This document shows, piece by piece, positions 26,256-33,512 of a DNA stretch of 64,000 nt. Positions within the stretch are counted from its first letter, which is position 1; each line of letters starts with the position of its first letter. The DNA is from Gemmatimonadota bacterium (GTDB lineage: Bacteria; Gemmatimonadota; Gemmatimonadetes; Gemmatimonadales; GWC2-71-9): contig JADJOM010000003.1 in the NCBI GenBank assembly GCA_016713785.1, positions 1,259,501-1,323,500 of the forward strand, in the 5' to 3' direction. The position numbers and the translations under genes were made by a program. The notes beneath the pieces were generated by a model. It saw only the letters and a program-made list of their open reading frames with translations. It was not told the DNA's origin and did not search any database.

Positions 26256-26956
26256 CAGGAGACCTTTCCCATCTGGATGAAGTAGTACTCCGCCATCCCC
26301 AGCAGGACCACGCCGGCCCCCCGCTTGACCCAGGCCGTCCACCGGCCGCTCCGCGGCAGGGCGGCCCCGGCCCCGGCCACCAGCCCCACCACGGCCAGGA
26401 GCGCCGTCATCCCGAGGGAAAAGACGAACAGGTACAGGAAACCCCACACGGCGCTCCCGGTGGCAGTCACGAACGTCAGCGCCGCCGCGAAGGCCGGTGC
26501 CCCGCAGGGCGCGGCCACGAGGCCCGAGGTCGCGCCCATGGCGAACACGCCCCCGGGCGAGCCGCCCCCGAACCGGCTGGCCCAGGCCAGCAGGCGCTGC
26601 GGCGCGGCCAGCGGGAAGACGTCGAACATCGCCAGCCCGAAGACCAGCAGCAGGTTCCCGATGGCGAAATAGGCCCAGCGATTGGAGCTCACCGCGCCGA
26701 AGAGCGAGCCGGTGAGGCCCGCCAGGAGGCCGAGGGAGGCGTAGACCAGCGCCACGCCCAGGATGTAGATGGCGGTGTGCAGAGCGGTGCGCTTCCAGCC
26801 GCGGCCGGCGGTCGCGGCGCCCCCCAGCACGCCCGCGACGATCGGGATCATGGGGTAGACGCAGGGCGTGAGGCTGGTGACCAGGCCGGCCCCGAACATC
26901 AGGGCCAGGCCGGTCACCGGCTGCTCACGCAGGACCTGATCGAGCGGCAGCGCCAT
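26255..26956 (-). CDS. DsbD/CcdA-like transmembrane thiol:disulfide carrier
   Basis: 233 residues with about six membrane helices. The two redox cysteines are C32 in 'VTSLTPCVYPMIPIV' and C151 in 'GLVAAPCGAPAF', the arrangement of the DsbD membrane domain. There is no N- or C-terminal thioredoxin domain, so partner proteins must be separate, and the TlpA-like gene overlaps its stop. It should pass electrons from cytoplasmic thioredoxin to the periplasm. Its start overlaps the end of ispG by 32 bases. A second, more CcdA-like carrier is encoded at 58246-58965. Confidence 0.87.
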   Translation of the reverse strand: MALPLDQVLREQPVTGLALMFGAGLVTSLTPCVYPMIPIVAGVLGGAATAGRGWKRTALHTAIYILGVALVYASLGLLAGLTGSLFGAVSSNRWAYFAIGNLLLVFGLAMFDVFPLAAPQRLLAWASRFGGGSPGGVFAMGATSGLVAAPCGAPAFAAALTFVTATGSAVWGFLYLFVFSLGMTALLAVVGLVAGAGAALPRSGRWTAWVKRGAGVVLLGMAEYYFIQMGKVS

Positions 26957-28160
26957 ACCGGGTGTCCACGTATTCGTCGAGGATCCGCAGGAAGTCGGCG
27001 ACGATCGAGTCTCCCTTGAGGGTGACCATCAGCCGGCCATCCACGTACACGGGCGCCTTCGGCTCCTCGAACGTCCCCGGCAGCGAGATGCCGATGTTGG
27101 CGTGCTTGGACTCCCCCGGCCCGTTCACCACGCACCCCATCACCGCCAGCTTGAGCTCCTCGACGCCGGGATAGTGCGCCCGCCACTCCGGCATCCGCTC
27201 CTTGAGGTACCCCTGGATATCCTCGGCCATCTGCTGGAAGAAGGTGCTCGTGGTGCGGCCGCATCCCGGGCAGGCGGTGACCTGCGGGGTGAAGCTCCGC
27301 AGCCCGAGCGACTGGAGGATCTGCTGGGCCACCAGCACCTCCTCGGTCCGGTCGCCCCCGGGCTTCGGGGTCAGCGAGACCCGGATGGTGTCGCCGATTC
27401 CCTCCTGCAGCAGGATGGAAAGCCCCGCCGCGCTCGCCACGATGCCCTTGGCCCCCATCCCCGCCTCGGTGAGCCCGAGGTGCAGCGGGTAGTCACAGCG
27501 CGCGGCGAGCATCCGGTAGACGTCCACGAGATCCTGCACGCCCGAGACCTTGGCGCTCAGGATGATCCGGTCGTGCCCCATGCCCAGGGCCTCGGCGTGG
27601 GCGGCGGAGCGGAGCGCGCTTTCGAGCATGGCGTCGAGCATGACGTCGCGGACGTCCCGGGGCTCGGGCAGCCGCGCGTTGGCGTCCATGAGTTCGGTGA
27701 GGAGGATCTGGTCGAGTGACCCCCAGTTGACCCCGATGCGCACCGGCTTGTCGTGGGCCAGCGCCACCTCGATGATGGCGCGGAAGTTCTCGTCGGCGCG
27801 CTTCCCGCCCACGTTGCCGGGATTGATCCGGTACTTGGCCAGTGCCCGCGCGCAGCCGGGGTGGCGGGTGAGCAGCAGGTGCCCGTTGTAGTGGAAGTCG
27901 CCGATGATGGGGACGCTCACCCCCGCCCGCTCCAGGCCTTCGACGATGTGCGGGACCGCCGCGGCCGCTTCCTCGTTGTTCACCGTGACCCGCACCAGCT
28001 GGCTCCCCGCGCGCGCGAGCGCCGCCACCTGGCGGATGGTCCCCGCCACGTCGGCGGTGTCGGTGTTGGTCATGGACTGCACCACGATCGGATGCGCGCT
28101 GCCCACGGGAACGTCCCCGACCCGGGCAGTGACGGTCAGTCGGCGCTGGGCGTATGACAT
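26925..28160 (-). CDS. ispG: 4-hydroxy-3-methylbut-2-enyl diphosphate synthase (GcpE)
   Basis: 411 residues from the ATG at 28160 ('MSYAQRRLTVTARVGDVPVG'). TIM-barrel part: 'HPIVVQSMTNTDTADVAGT', 'IIGDFHYNGHLLLT', 'KYRINPGNVGG', 'VRIGVNWGSLD'. C-terminal iron-sulfur domain: 'TACPGCGRTT' and 'MGCVVNGPGESKHANIGIS' supply the [4Fe-4S] cysteines. It catalyses the penultimate step of the MEP isoprenoid pathway. The upstream -10-like TATATT lies only eight bases from the ATG, suggesting a leaderless mRNA. Its 3' end overlaps the DsbD-like gene. Confidence 0.95.
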   Translation of the reverse strand: MSYAQRRLTVTARVGDVPVGSAHPIVVQSMTNTDTADVAGTIRQVAALARAGSQLVRVTVNNEEAAAAVPHIVEGLERAGVSVPIIGDFHYNGHLLLTRHPGCARALAKYRINPGNVGGKRADENFRAIIEVALAHDKPVRIGVNWGSLDQILLTELMDANARLPEPRDVRDVMLDAMLESALRSAAHAEALGMGHDRIILSAKVSGVQDLVDVYRMLAARCDYPLHLGLTEAGMGAKGIVASAAGLSILLQEGIGDTIRVSLTPKPGGDRTEEVLVAQQILQSLGLRSFTPQVTACPGCGRTTSTFFQQMAEDIQGYLKERMPEWRAHYPGVEELKLAVMGCVVNGPGESKHANIGISLPGTFEEPKAPVYVDGRLMVTLKGDSIVADFLRILDEYVDTRYGAAARSGPA

Positions 28161-28167
28161 GGCGGGA

Positions 28168-28173
28168 AATATA
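28168..28173 (-). promoter_or_regulatory. Possible -10 element of ispG
   Basis: TATATT on the minus strand, five of six matches to TATAAT, ends seven bases before the ispG ATG. It sits inside a small palindrome (CGGGA-aatata-TCCCG). No -35 of the sigma-70 type is seen at 16-18 bases. If used, transcription would start at or next to the ATG. Confidence 0.35.
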
Positions 28174-28212
28174 TCCCGGGCGGGAGGCCCCGGAATCGTG
28201 GAGGGGGAGGCG

Positions 28213-29094
28213 TCAGGTGCGGTCGAAGGCGGCGGCGGAGATCTCGGCGAGTTCCGCGGTCCCGAGCGCCAGCGCGCCCGCGGCGGCGCTGTCCTGGGCG
28301 TGGTCCACCGTCCGGGCGCTGGGAATCGCCACCACGCTCGGCCCCTGTGCCAGGACCCAGGCCAGGCAGAGCTGGTGGACGGTGACCCCGCGCCGGGCGG
28401 CCATCGCCGCCAGCACCGGGTGGGCCGGGAGTTTCCGGGTGAGCCGGCCCCCACCGGTCGGGCTGTAGGCCAGGAAGCCGATGCCACGCTCCCCGCAGTA
28501 GCGCACGACGCCGTCGGCGAGGGCCTCGCGGAAGTACGGGTTGAGGCGGTTCTGCACGGTGGCGATGGGCCCCAGCGCCTGTGCCCGGCGGATCAGCTCC
28601 ACCGACACGTTGGAGAGGCCGATCCAGCGGATCTTCCCGGCGTGCTGGAGCGCCACCAGGGCGCCCATGCTCTCCTCGAACGGCACCGCGGGATCCGGGG
28701 CATGCAGCTGGTACAGCCCGATCTGCTCCACGCCGAGCGCCGTGAGGCTGGCCTCGCAGGCGGCGACGAGGCTCGCCGGCCGACCATCGCGGTCCCAGCG
28801 TCCGCCGGTGCGCACGATCCCGCCCTTGGTGGCCACCACGACCCGCTCGCGTGGCCCCGGCCACTCCCGGAGCGCCCGGGCGATCAGCCGCTCGTTGTGC
28901 CCGGTCTCGGCCGCGTCGAGGCAGTAGGCGTTGGCGGTGTCGATCAGGGTCATCCCGGCATCGAGCGCCGCGTGGATGACCCGGATGGCCTGGGACTCTG
29001 GCGGGCGGTCGGTGATGGAGAGGTGCATCCCGCCGTACCCGATCACCGAGACGGGCGGGAGGCCGGGACCGAGCGGGAGCCGGCGCACGGTCAC
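28213..29094 (-). CDS. Aldo/keto reductase
   Basis: 293 residues. It has the AKR barrel with the catalytic tetrad visible as Asp and Tyr in 'LIDTANAYCLDAAETGHNERL', Lys in 'VVVATKGGIVRTGGRW' and His in 'YQLHAPDPAVPFEES'. The NADPH-binding end reads 'VVAIPSARTVDHAQDSAAAG'. Closest in look to the YajO/Tas-like group. It should reduce an aldehyde or ketone with NADPH in the cytoplasm, substrate unknown. It is separated from the next upstream gene by a hairpin and from ispG by 52 bases. Confidence 0.88.
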   Translation of the reverse strand: MTVRRLPLGPGLPPVSVIGYGGMHLSITDRPPESQAIRVIHAALDAGMTLIDTANAYCLDAAETGHNERLIARALREWPGPRERVVVATKGGIVRTGGRWDRDGRPASLVAACEASLTALGVEQIGLYQLHAPDPAVPFEESMGALVALQHAGKIRWIGLSNVSVELIRRAQALGPIATVQNRLNPYFREALADGVVRYCGERGIGFLAYSPTGGGRLTRKLPAHPVLAAMAARRGVTVHQLCLAWVLAQGPSVVAIPSARTVDHAQDSAAAGALALGTAELAEISAAAFDRT

Positions 29095-29109
29095 CGGCCC
29101 CGGAACACG

Positions 29110-29134
29110 AGACCGTCCCTGGTGGGGACGGTCT
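29110..29134 (-). terminator. Hairpin after the small unknown gene
   Basis: A perfect 10-base-pair stem AGACCGTCCC (29110-29119) with GGGACGGTCT (29125-29134), loop TGGTG, lies between the 88-residue protein gene and the aldo/keto reductase gene. No U-run follows on the minus strand. Confidence 0.5.
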
Positions 29135-29175
29135 GCCTGGCCGCGCGGGAAGGAAACATCAGGCCGCGGTGGGCC

Positions 29176-29442
29176 TCACCCCATCCCCAGCTGGGTGAGC
29201 AGCCGGTCGCACTCGCCGGCCGAGATCGAGCCGTTGTCCACCAGCGGCTTGAGGGCGGCCCGGACCTCCTCGCGGGTGCCGTCGATGCGACGCGCGCGCA
29301 GCTCCTGCACGATGCGGGCGAATTTCTGGTCGAGCACGGGAGTCTTGAAGTTCCCGCTCTGGCGATCGGCGTGGAACTTGGCCAGCTCCTGCGCGATGCG
29401 CTCGGGCTTGATCGGGGCGAGTTCGCCCGACTGGTCGGACAT
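29176..29442 (-). CDS. Small protein of unknown function
   Basis: 88 residues from the ATG at 29442. The sequence is charged and mostly alpha-helical: 'PIKPERIAQELAKFHADRQSG', 'QKFARIVQELRARRIDGTREEV', 'GECDRLLTQLGMG'. There is no signal peptide or membrane helix. I do not recognise a family. It lies 52 bases after the DinB-like gene and is followed by a hairpin, so it may be the last gene of that transcript. Confidence 0.6.
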   Translation of the reverse strand: MSDQSGELAPIKPERIAQELAKFHADRQSGNFKTPVLDQKFARIVQELRARRIDGTREEVRAALKPLVDNGSISAGECDRLLTQLGMG

Positions 29443-29494
29443 GGCACGAACCTCGGTAAAGGTGTGTCGCCGGAATCCTGCGTCGAGTGCCAAG

Positions 29495-30070
29495 CTACTG
29501 CCTGCGTTCGGCTGCCGCCACCGTGCGGGTGGGGTCGGCGGCGGCCCAGGTCACGTCGGCGGTCGGGCCGTAGGTGGGCGGCACGCGGTCTTCCAGGAGC
29601 CGGAGGAACACCCCCACCTGGGCCCGGTGATGCGCGGTATGGAGCACCCGGCGCCAGAACACCCAGATCCGTTCCCGCGTCACGTCGAAGAACGGAACGT
29701 GGCCCAGCCAGAACGCCTCGTCGCGGCCGGCGAGCGCCGCCAGGCGCGGCCGGGCCAGCGCCACGTACCGGTCGATGTAGGCCGCCACCGTCGGCTCCCC
29801 CGGGGGCAACAGCTCCGCGGCGGGTGGCTCGGCGAGCCCGATGAACTCGGCGAAGAAGCGCCGCTCGGAGAGGAGCTGGTGCTTGAGGATCTCGCCCACC
29901 GTGCTGCTCCTCGAGTGCGGCCGGAACCCCAGCTGGTCATCGCGGAGCTCGGCCCAGACGGCGGCGGTCTTGTTGGTCTCGGAGAGGTACGTATCGAGCA
30001 GGTGCTGCAGCAGCGGGCTCGCCGCGCGGGGCAGCTCGGCGGCGGGGAGGTACTCGCGAGGGTAGTCCAT
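29495..30070 (-). CDS. DinB-like / damage-inducible four-helix metalloprotein
   Basis: 191 residues from the ATG at 30070. The DinB-like fold is suggested by 'LLQHLLDTYLSETNKTAAVWAEL', a first metal histidine in 'VGEILKHQLLSERRFF' and the HxxxH pair in 'RRVLHTAHHRAQVGVFLRLL'. These proteins bind nickel or zinc in a four-helix bundle and include bacillithiol transferases and uncharacterised stress proteins. It is unrelated to DNA polymerase IV. The substrate is unknown. Two tandem hairpins separate it from the ribonucleotide reductase gene. Confidence 0.78.
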   Translation of the reverse strand: MDYPREYLPAAELPRAASPLLQHLLDTYLSETNKTAAVWAELRDDQLGFRPHSRSSTVGEILKHQLLSERRFFAEFIGLAEPPAAELLPPGEPTVAAYIDRYVALARPRLAALAGRDEAFWLGHVPFFDVTRERIWVFWRRVLHTAHHRAQVGVFLRLLEDRVPPTYGPTADVTWAAADPTRTVAAAERRQ

Positions 30071-30121
30071 CGGCACTCCTGCGGAGGGGGCCGGCCGGAT
30101 CGGGGGGCTGCTGCAATCTGC

Positions 30122-30140
30122 CCCTCCCCGGCCGGGAGGG
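30122..30140. repeat. Inverted repeat ahead of the DinB-like gene
   Basis: CCCTCCC (30122-30128) pairs with GGGAGGG (30134-30140), loop CGGCC. It lies 19 bases from the larger hairpin at 30159-30193 in the same 163-base gap, so the two may act together as a transcription-termination region after nrdJ. Confidence 0.4.
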
Positions 30141-30158
30141 CGACGGGAGATGCGCCAA

Positions 30159-30193
30159 GGGGGGATGGCCAGCCCCGACTGGCACATCCCCCC
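30159..30193 (-). terminator. Terminator-like hairpin after nrdJ
   Basis: A 14-base-pair stem made of GGGGGGATG-GCCAG (30159-30172) and CTGGC-a-CATCCCCCC (30179-30193), with one bulged A and loop CCCCGA, stands 40 bases downstream of the nrdJ stop. Only two U residues follow it on the minus strand. Confidence 0.5.
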
Positions 30194-30233
30194 CGGGCAC
30201 CGCGCGGCCAGGGCCGCCGCGGAGCGGCCTACC

Positions 30234-32780
30234 TCAGCCGCACTCCGAGAACCCGCACACGTGGCACTTCATGCAGCCCTCGGCGAACTCGAGCTGCGAG
30301 CCACAATCGGGGCAGGCACCGGTGAGCACCGGCTGCTGGTGCACCGAGTGGAGCTGCTCGCCGCCCGGGGCCACCGACTTCTGCACCTGCGCGACGGTGG
30401 GCACCAGGGACGTGGGCGGCAGGGCCGCCGGCTGGCCGCCGGTGGGCAGCAGCTCCTGCTGGATGCCGGCCTTCTCCTGCATCCACTTCTCGATGGCGAT
30501 GCCGACGGCATCCGGGACCGACAGGACCTTGTTGGGGCCGAGGCCGATGGCGCGGTCGGAGCTGATGCCGCGGATCTGGCGGTGGATCTCCTTGAGCGGG
30601 ATCCCGGAACGAAGCGCCAGGCTGATGAGGCGGCCCATGGCCTCGACGTCGGCCATGATGGCCCCGCCGGCCTTGCCGAGGCTCATGAAGACCTCGAAGG
30701 GCTGGCCCCGGTCGTCCTCGGTGATGGTGACGTAGAGGGTGCCGAGCGGGGTCTCGACGCGCCGGGTGATGCCGCGGAGCATCTCGGGCCGGGAGCGCTT
30801 CTGGCGACGCTGCAGGTTCTCGGCCTCGAGGTCGAGGACCATGCGGCGGAGCCGCTCGTTCTCGGCGCGGATCTCGGCGATCTCGCCATGGAGGTCGGCG
30901 GCATCGGCGCGGGCCGGCGCCTCGGCGCCTCCCGACATGTCGAGGTCGGCGCGGGCCTCCGCCTTGCCGGAGCTGGTGGCCTGCTCGGCCACCTTCTTGG
31001 CGGTGGAGCCGGTGGAGAGCACTTGCATGTCTCGGCTGCCGTCGCGGTAGACGGTGACGCCCTTGCAGCCCAGGGAGAAGGCGAGGCGGTAGATCTCCTC
31101 GACGTATTCCTCGGTGGCGTCGTTGGCGAAGTTGCAGGTCTTGGAGATGGCGCTGTCGTTGTGGGCCTGGAAGGCCGCCTGCATCCGGATGTGCCACTCC
31201 GGCTGGATCTCGTTGGCCGTGGCGAAGACCCGCTGCCACTTCTCCGGGACCTCGGGGAGGTGGATGGTGCCGGCCTCGGCGATCTGCTTCATGAGGGCCT
31301 CGGAATACCACCCCTCGCGCTGGGCAGTGGCAACGAAATCCTCGTTGACGTCCGGCATCAGGACGCCGGCCTGGTTGCGCATGAAGGCCACGGCGAACAG
31401 CGGCTCGATGCCGGAGCTGCAGCCGGCGATGATCGAGATGGTGCCGGTGGGCGCCACGGTGGTGACATTGCAGTTGCGCAGGCGGCGCATGGGGCGGACA
31501 CGATTGCCCTGGGCATCCCGGCCACAGCTGGCGTCGGGGCCCCAGATGCTCTTCTCCCACTCCGGGAAGACGCCACGCTGGCTGGCGAGCCGCTCCGACT
31601 CGACCTTGGCCTCCTCGTCGAGGAAGGCCATGATCCGCCGGCCCATCTCCACGCCCTCGTCGCTGTCGTACGGGATGCCCAGCCGGATGAGCAGGTCGGC
31701 CAGGCCCATGATGCCGAGGCCGATGCGCCGGATGCGCTTGGAGAGGTCGTCGATCTCGGGCAGCGGGTAGTTGTTGGCGTCGATCACGTTCTCGAGGAAG
31801 TGGGTCGAGAGGTGGATCGCCTGGCGCAGGTGCTCCCAGTCGACCTGGCCGTCCTTGACGAAGTACCCGACGTTGATCGAGCCGAGGTTGCAGACGTCAT
31901 ACGGCAGCAGGGGCTGCTCGCCGCAGGGGTTGGTGGCCTCGTAGGCGCCGAGGTGCGGCACCGGGTTGTACTGGTTGGCGCGATCGATGAAGAACACCCC
32001 CGGCTCGCCGGTCTTCCAGGCGCCGTGGATGATCCGGCTCCAGACCTCGCGGGCCTTGAGCTTGCCCACGACCTGCTGGGTCTTGGGGTGGATCAGGTCG
32101 TACTCGCCATCGACCTCGACCGCCGCCATGAAGGCGTCGGTGACGGCGACGGAGATGTTGAAGTTGGTGATCTTGGTGATGTCGTCCTTGCAGGTGATGA
32201 AATCCATGATGTCCGGGTGGTCCACCCGGAGGATCCCCATGTTGGCGCCCCGGCGGGTGCCACCCTGCTTCACGACATCGGTGGAGGCGTCATAGAGGCT
32301 CATGAACGACACCGGCCCGCTGGCCACGCCCATCGTGGACCGGACGATGTCGTTCTTGGGCCGCAGCCGCGAGAACGAGAAGCCGGTGCCCCCGCCGGAC
32401 TGGTGCACCAAGGCCATGGAGCGCAGCGTGTCGTAGATGCCGCTGCGGCCGTTGGACAGGGCGTCTTCCACCGGGAGCACGAAGCACGCCGACAGCTGGC
32501 CCAGGGGCCGGCCGGCATTCATCAGGGTGGGGCTGTTCGGCATGAACATGCGGTGGGCCATCAGGCCGAAGAACGCCTCGGCCAGGGCCTCGACGGCCCC
32601 GGCGGAGGCGCCGTACCGGCGATCCGGCTCCGCGATGGTGCGGGCCACGCGCCAGAAGAGGTCGGGGGACGATTCGGTGGGCTTGCCCTGGTCATCCTTG
32701 ATCAGGTAGCGCTTTTCCAGCACCGTGATGGCGTTGGCGGACAGGTCGAGCACGTGCTTCGAATCGTTGGAAATCGCCAT
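30234..32780 (-). CDS. nrdJ: Adenosylcobalamin-dependent (class II) ribonucleotide reductase
   Basis: 848 residues from the ATG at 32780. Key segments are 'NSPTLMNAGRPLGQLSACFVLPVED', 'GGGTGFSFSRLRPKND', 'TRRGANMGILRVDHPDI', the active-site loop 'EATNPCGEQPLLPYDVCNLGS', 'NVTTVAPTGTISIIAGCSSGIEP' and a C-terminal zinc-ribbon-like tail 'ACPDCG...GCMKCHVCGFSECG' that carries the redox cysteines. It makes deoxyribonucleotides without oxygen using coenzyme B12. A helical insertion rich in E and R (around residues 640-690) precedes the last domain. No cobalamin riboswitch or NrdR-box pair was seen upstream. Confidence 0.95.
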   Translation of the reverse strand: MAISNDSKHVLDLSANAITVLEKRYLIKDDQGKPTESSPDLFWRVARTIAEPDRRYGASAGAVEALAEAFFGLMAHRMFMPNSPTLMNAGRPLGQLSACFVLPVEDALSNGRSGIYDTLRSMALVHQSGGGTGFSFSRLRPKNDIVRSTMGVASGPVSFMSLYDASTDVVKQGGTRRGANMGILRVDHPDIMDFITCKDDITKITNFNISVAVTDAFMAAVEVDGEYDLIHPKTQQVVGKLKAREVWSRIIHGAWKTGEPGVFFIDRANQYNPVPHLGAYEATNPCGEQPLLPYDVCNLGSINVGYFVKDGQVDWEHLRQAIHLSTHFLENVIDANNYPLPEIDDLSKRIRRIGLGIMGLADLLIRLGIPYDSDEGVEMGRRIMAFLDEEAKVESERLASQRGVFPEWEKSIWGPDASCGRDAQGNRVRPMRRLRNCNVTTVAPTGTISIIAGCSSGIEPLFAVAFMRNQAGVLMPDVNEDFVATAQREGWYSEALMKQIAEAGTIHLPEVPEKWQRVFATANEIQPEWHIRMQAAFQAHNDSAISKTCNFANDATEEYVEEIYRLAFSLGCKGVTVYRDGSRDMQVLSTGSTAKKVAEQATSSGKAEARADLDMSGGAEAPARADAADLHGEIAEIRAENERLRRMVLDLEAENLQRRQKRSRPEMLRGITRRVETPLGTLYVTITEDDRGQPFEVFMSLGKAGGAIMADVEAMGRLISLALRSGIPLKEIHRQIRGISSDRAIGLGPNKVLSVPDAVGIAIEKWMQEKAGIQQELLPTGGQPAALPPTSLVPTVAQVQKSVAPGGEQLHSVHQQPVLTGACPDCGSQLEFAEGCMKCHVCGFSECG

Positions 32781-32860
32781 GGCGGTCCCTGCAGTCGGGG
32801 CGAGAGGTGTCACCAAACAGCCGTTGTCAGATCACGGAATCGTCAACTTCGGGGGAGTCA

Positions 32861-32889
32861 AAAGTAGAAACGGAGGGGCCCAACGACAA
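32861..32889 (-). promoter_or_regulatory. Possible sigma-70 promoter of nrdJ
   Basis: On the minus strand TTGTCG (32889-32884) and TACTTT (32866-32861) are 17 bases apart, about 80 bases before the nrdJ ATG, in a stretch that is AT-richer than the flanking genes. Confidence 0.35.
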
Positions 32890-33005
32890 TACGCGGGAAA
32901 CCCACGCAATCGCGCGGAAAACTGCTTTTCACATCACAAAGGTGCCGACGATCAATCCGCGGCCGTTCCGGGAGCGCCCACTCGCCTTCGCCAACCGCGC
33001 CGCCG

Positions 33006-33512
33006 TCACTTGACAAGTGGAAAAGAGCCAGAGCGATGCCGGCGCGCCTGCGTCACGTAATGCTGCCACGTCTGCGCGATCCGCGAAGCCAGGCGCTCGT
33101 CCACCGGACGGACAATCCGCGCGGGCATGCCCATCACCAGCATCCCTGGCGGCACCTCCATCCCCTCGGGGATGAGCGCCCCGGCCCCCACGAAGCTCCC
33201 CCGCCCCACCACTGCACCATTGAGGATGATGCTCCCCATGCCGATCAGGCAGTCATCTTCGACAGTGCAGCCATGCAGGATCACCCGGTGCCCCACGCCC
33301 ACCCGCTCCCCGACCCGGCACGGGACCCCTTCGTCCACGTGGATGATCGTGCCGTCCTGGAGATTGGTCCGGGCCCCCACCTGGATGCGGTCGGTGTCGC
33401 CACGGAGCACCGCGCCGTACCAGACACTTGCTTCCTCACCGAGCTCCACGTCGCCCATCACGGCGGCGGTGGGCGCGACAAAGGCCGTGGGGTGAATCCG
33501 GGGAGTGCTCAT
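33006..33512 (-). CDS. Gamma-carbonic anhydrase family protein (hexapeptide-repeat)
   Basis: 168 residues. It shows a left-handed beta-helix pattern with the family's signature: 'ASVWYGAVLRGDTDRIQVG', 'NLQDGTIIHVDEG', metal histidines in 'VGHRVILHGCTVEDDCLIGMGSIILNGAVV' and the closing 'VMGMPARIVRPVD'. Family members bind zinc or iron and some hydrate CO2, but many bacterial ones have no proven activity. The ATG at 33512 overlaps the kinase gene's stop (ATGA), so the two are translationally coupled. Confidence 0.9.
   Translation of the reverse strand: MSTPRIHPTAFVAPTAAVMGDVELGEEASVWYGAVLRGDTDRIQVGARTNLQDGTIIHVDEGVPCRVGERVGVGHRVILHGCTVEDDCLIGMGSIILNGAVVGRGSFVGAGALIPEGMEVPPGMLVMGMPARIVRPVDERLASRIAQTWQHYVTQARRHRSGSFPLVK

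Noticed and set aside
32781..33005. B12 riboswitch or NrdR boxes ahead of the class II ribonucleotide reductase
   Set aside because: No B12-box core and no paired NrdR-type palindromes can be seen; only a weak promoter.
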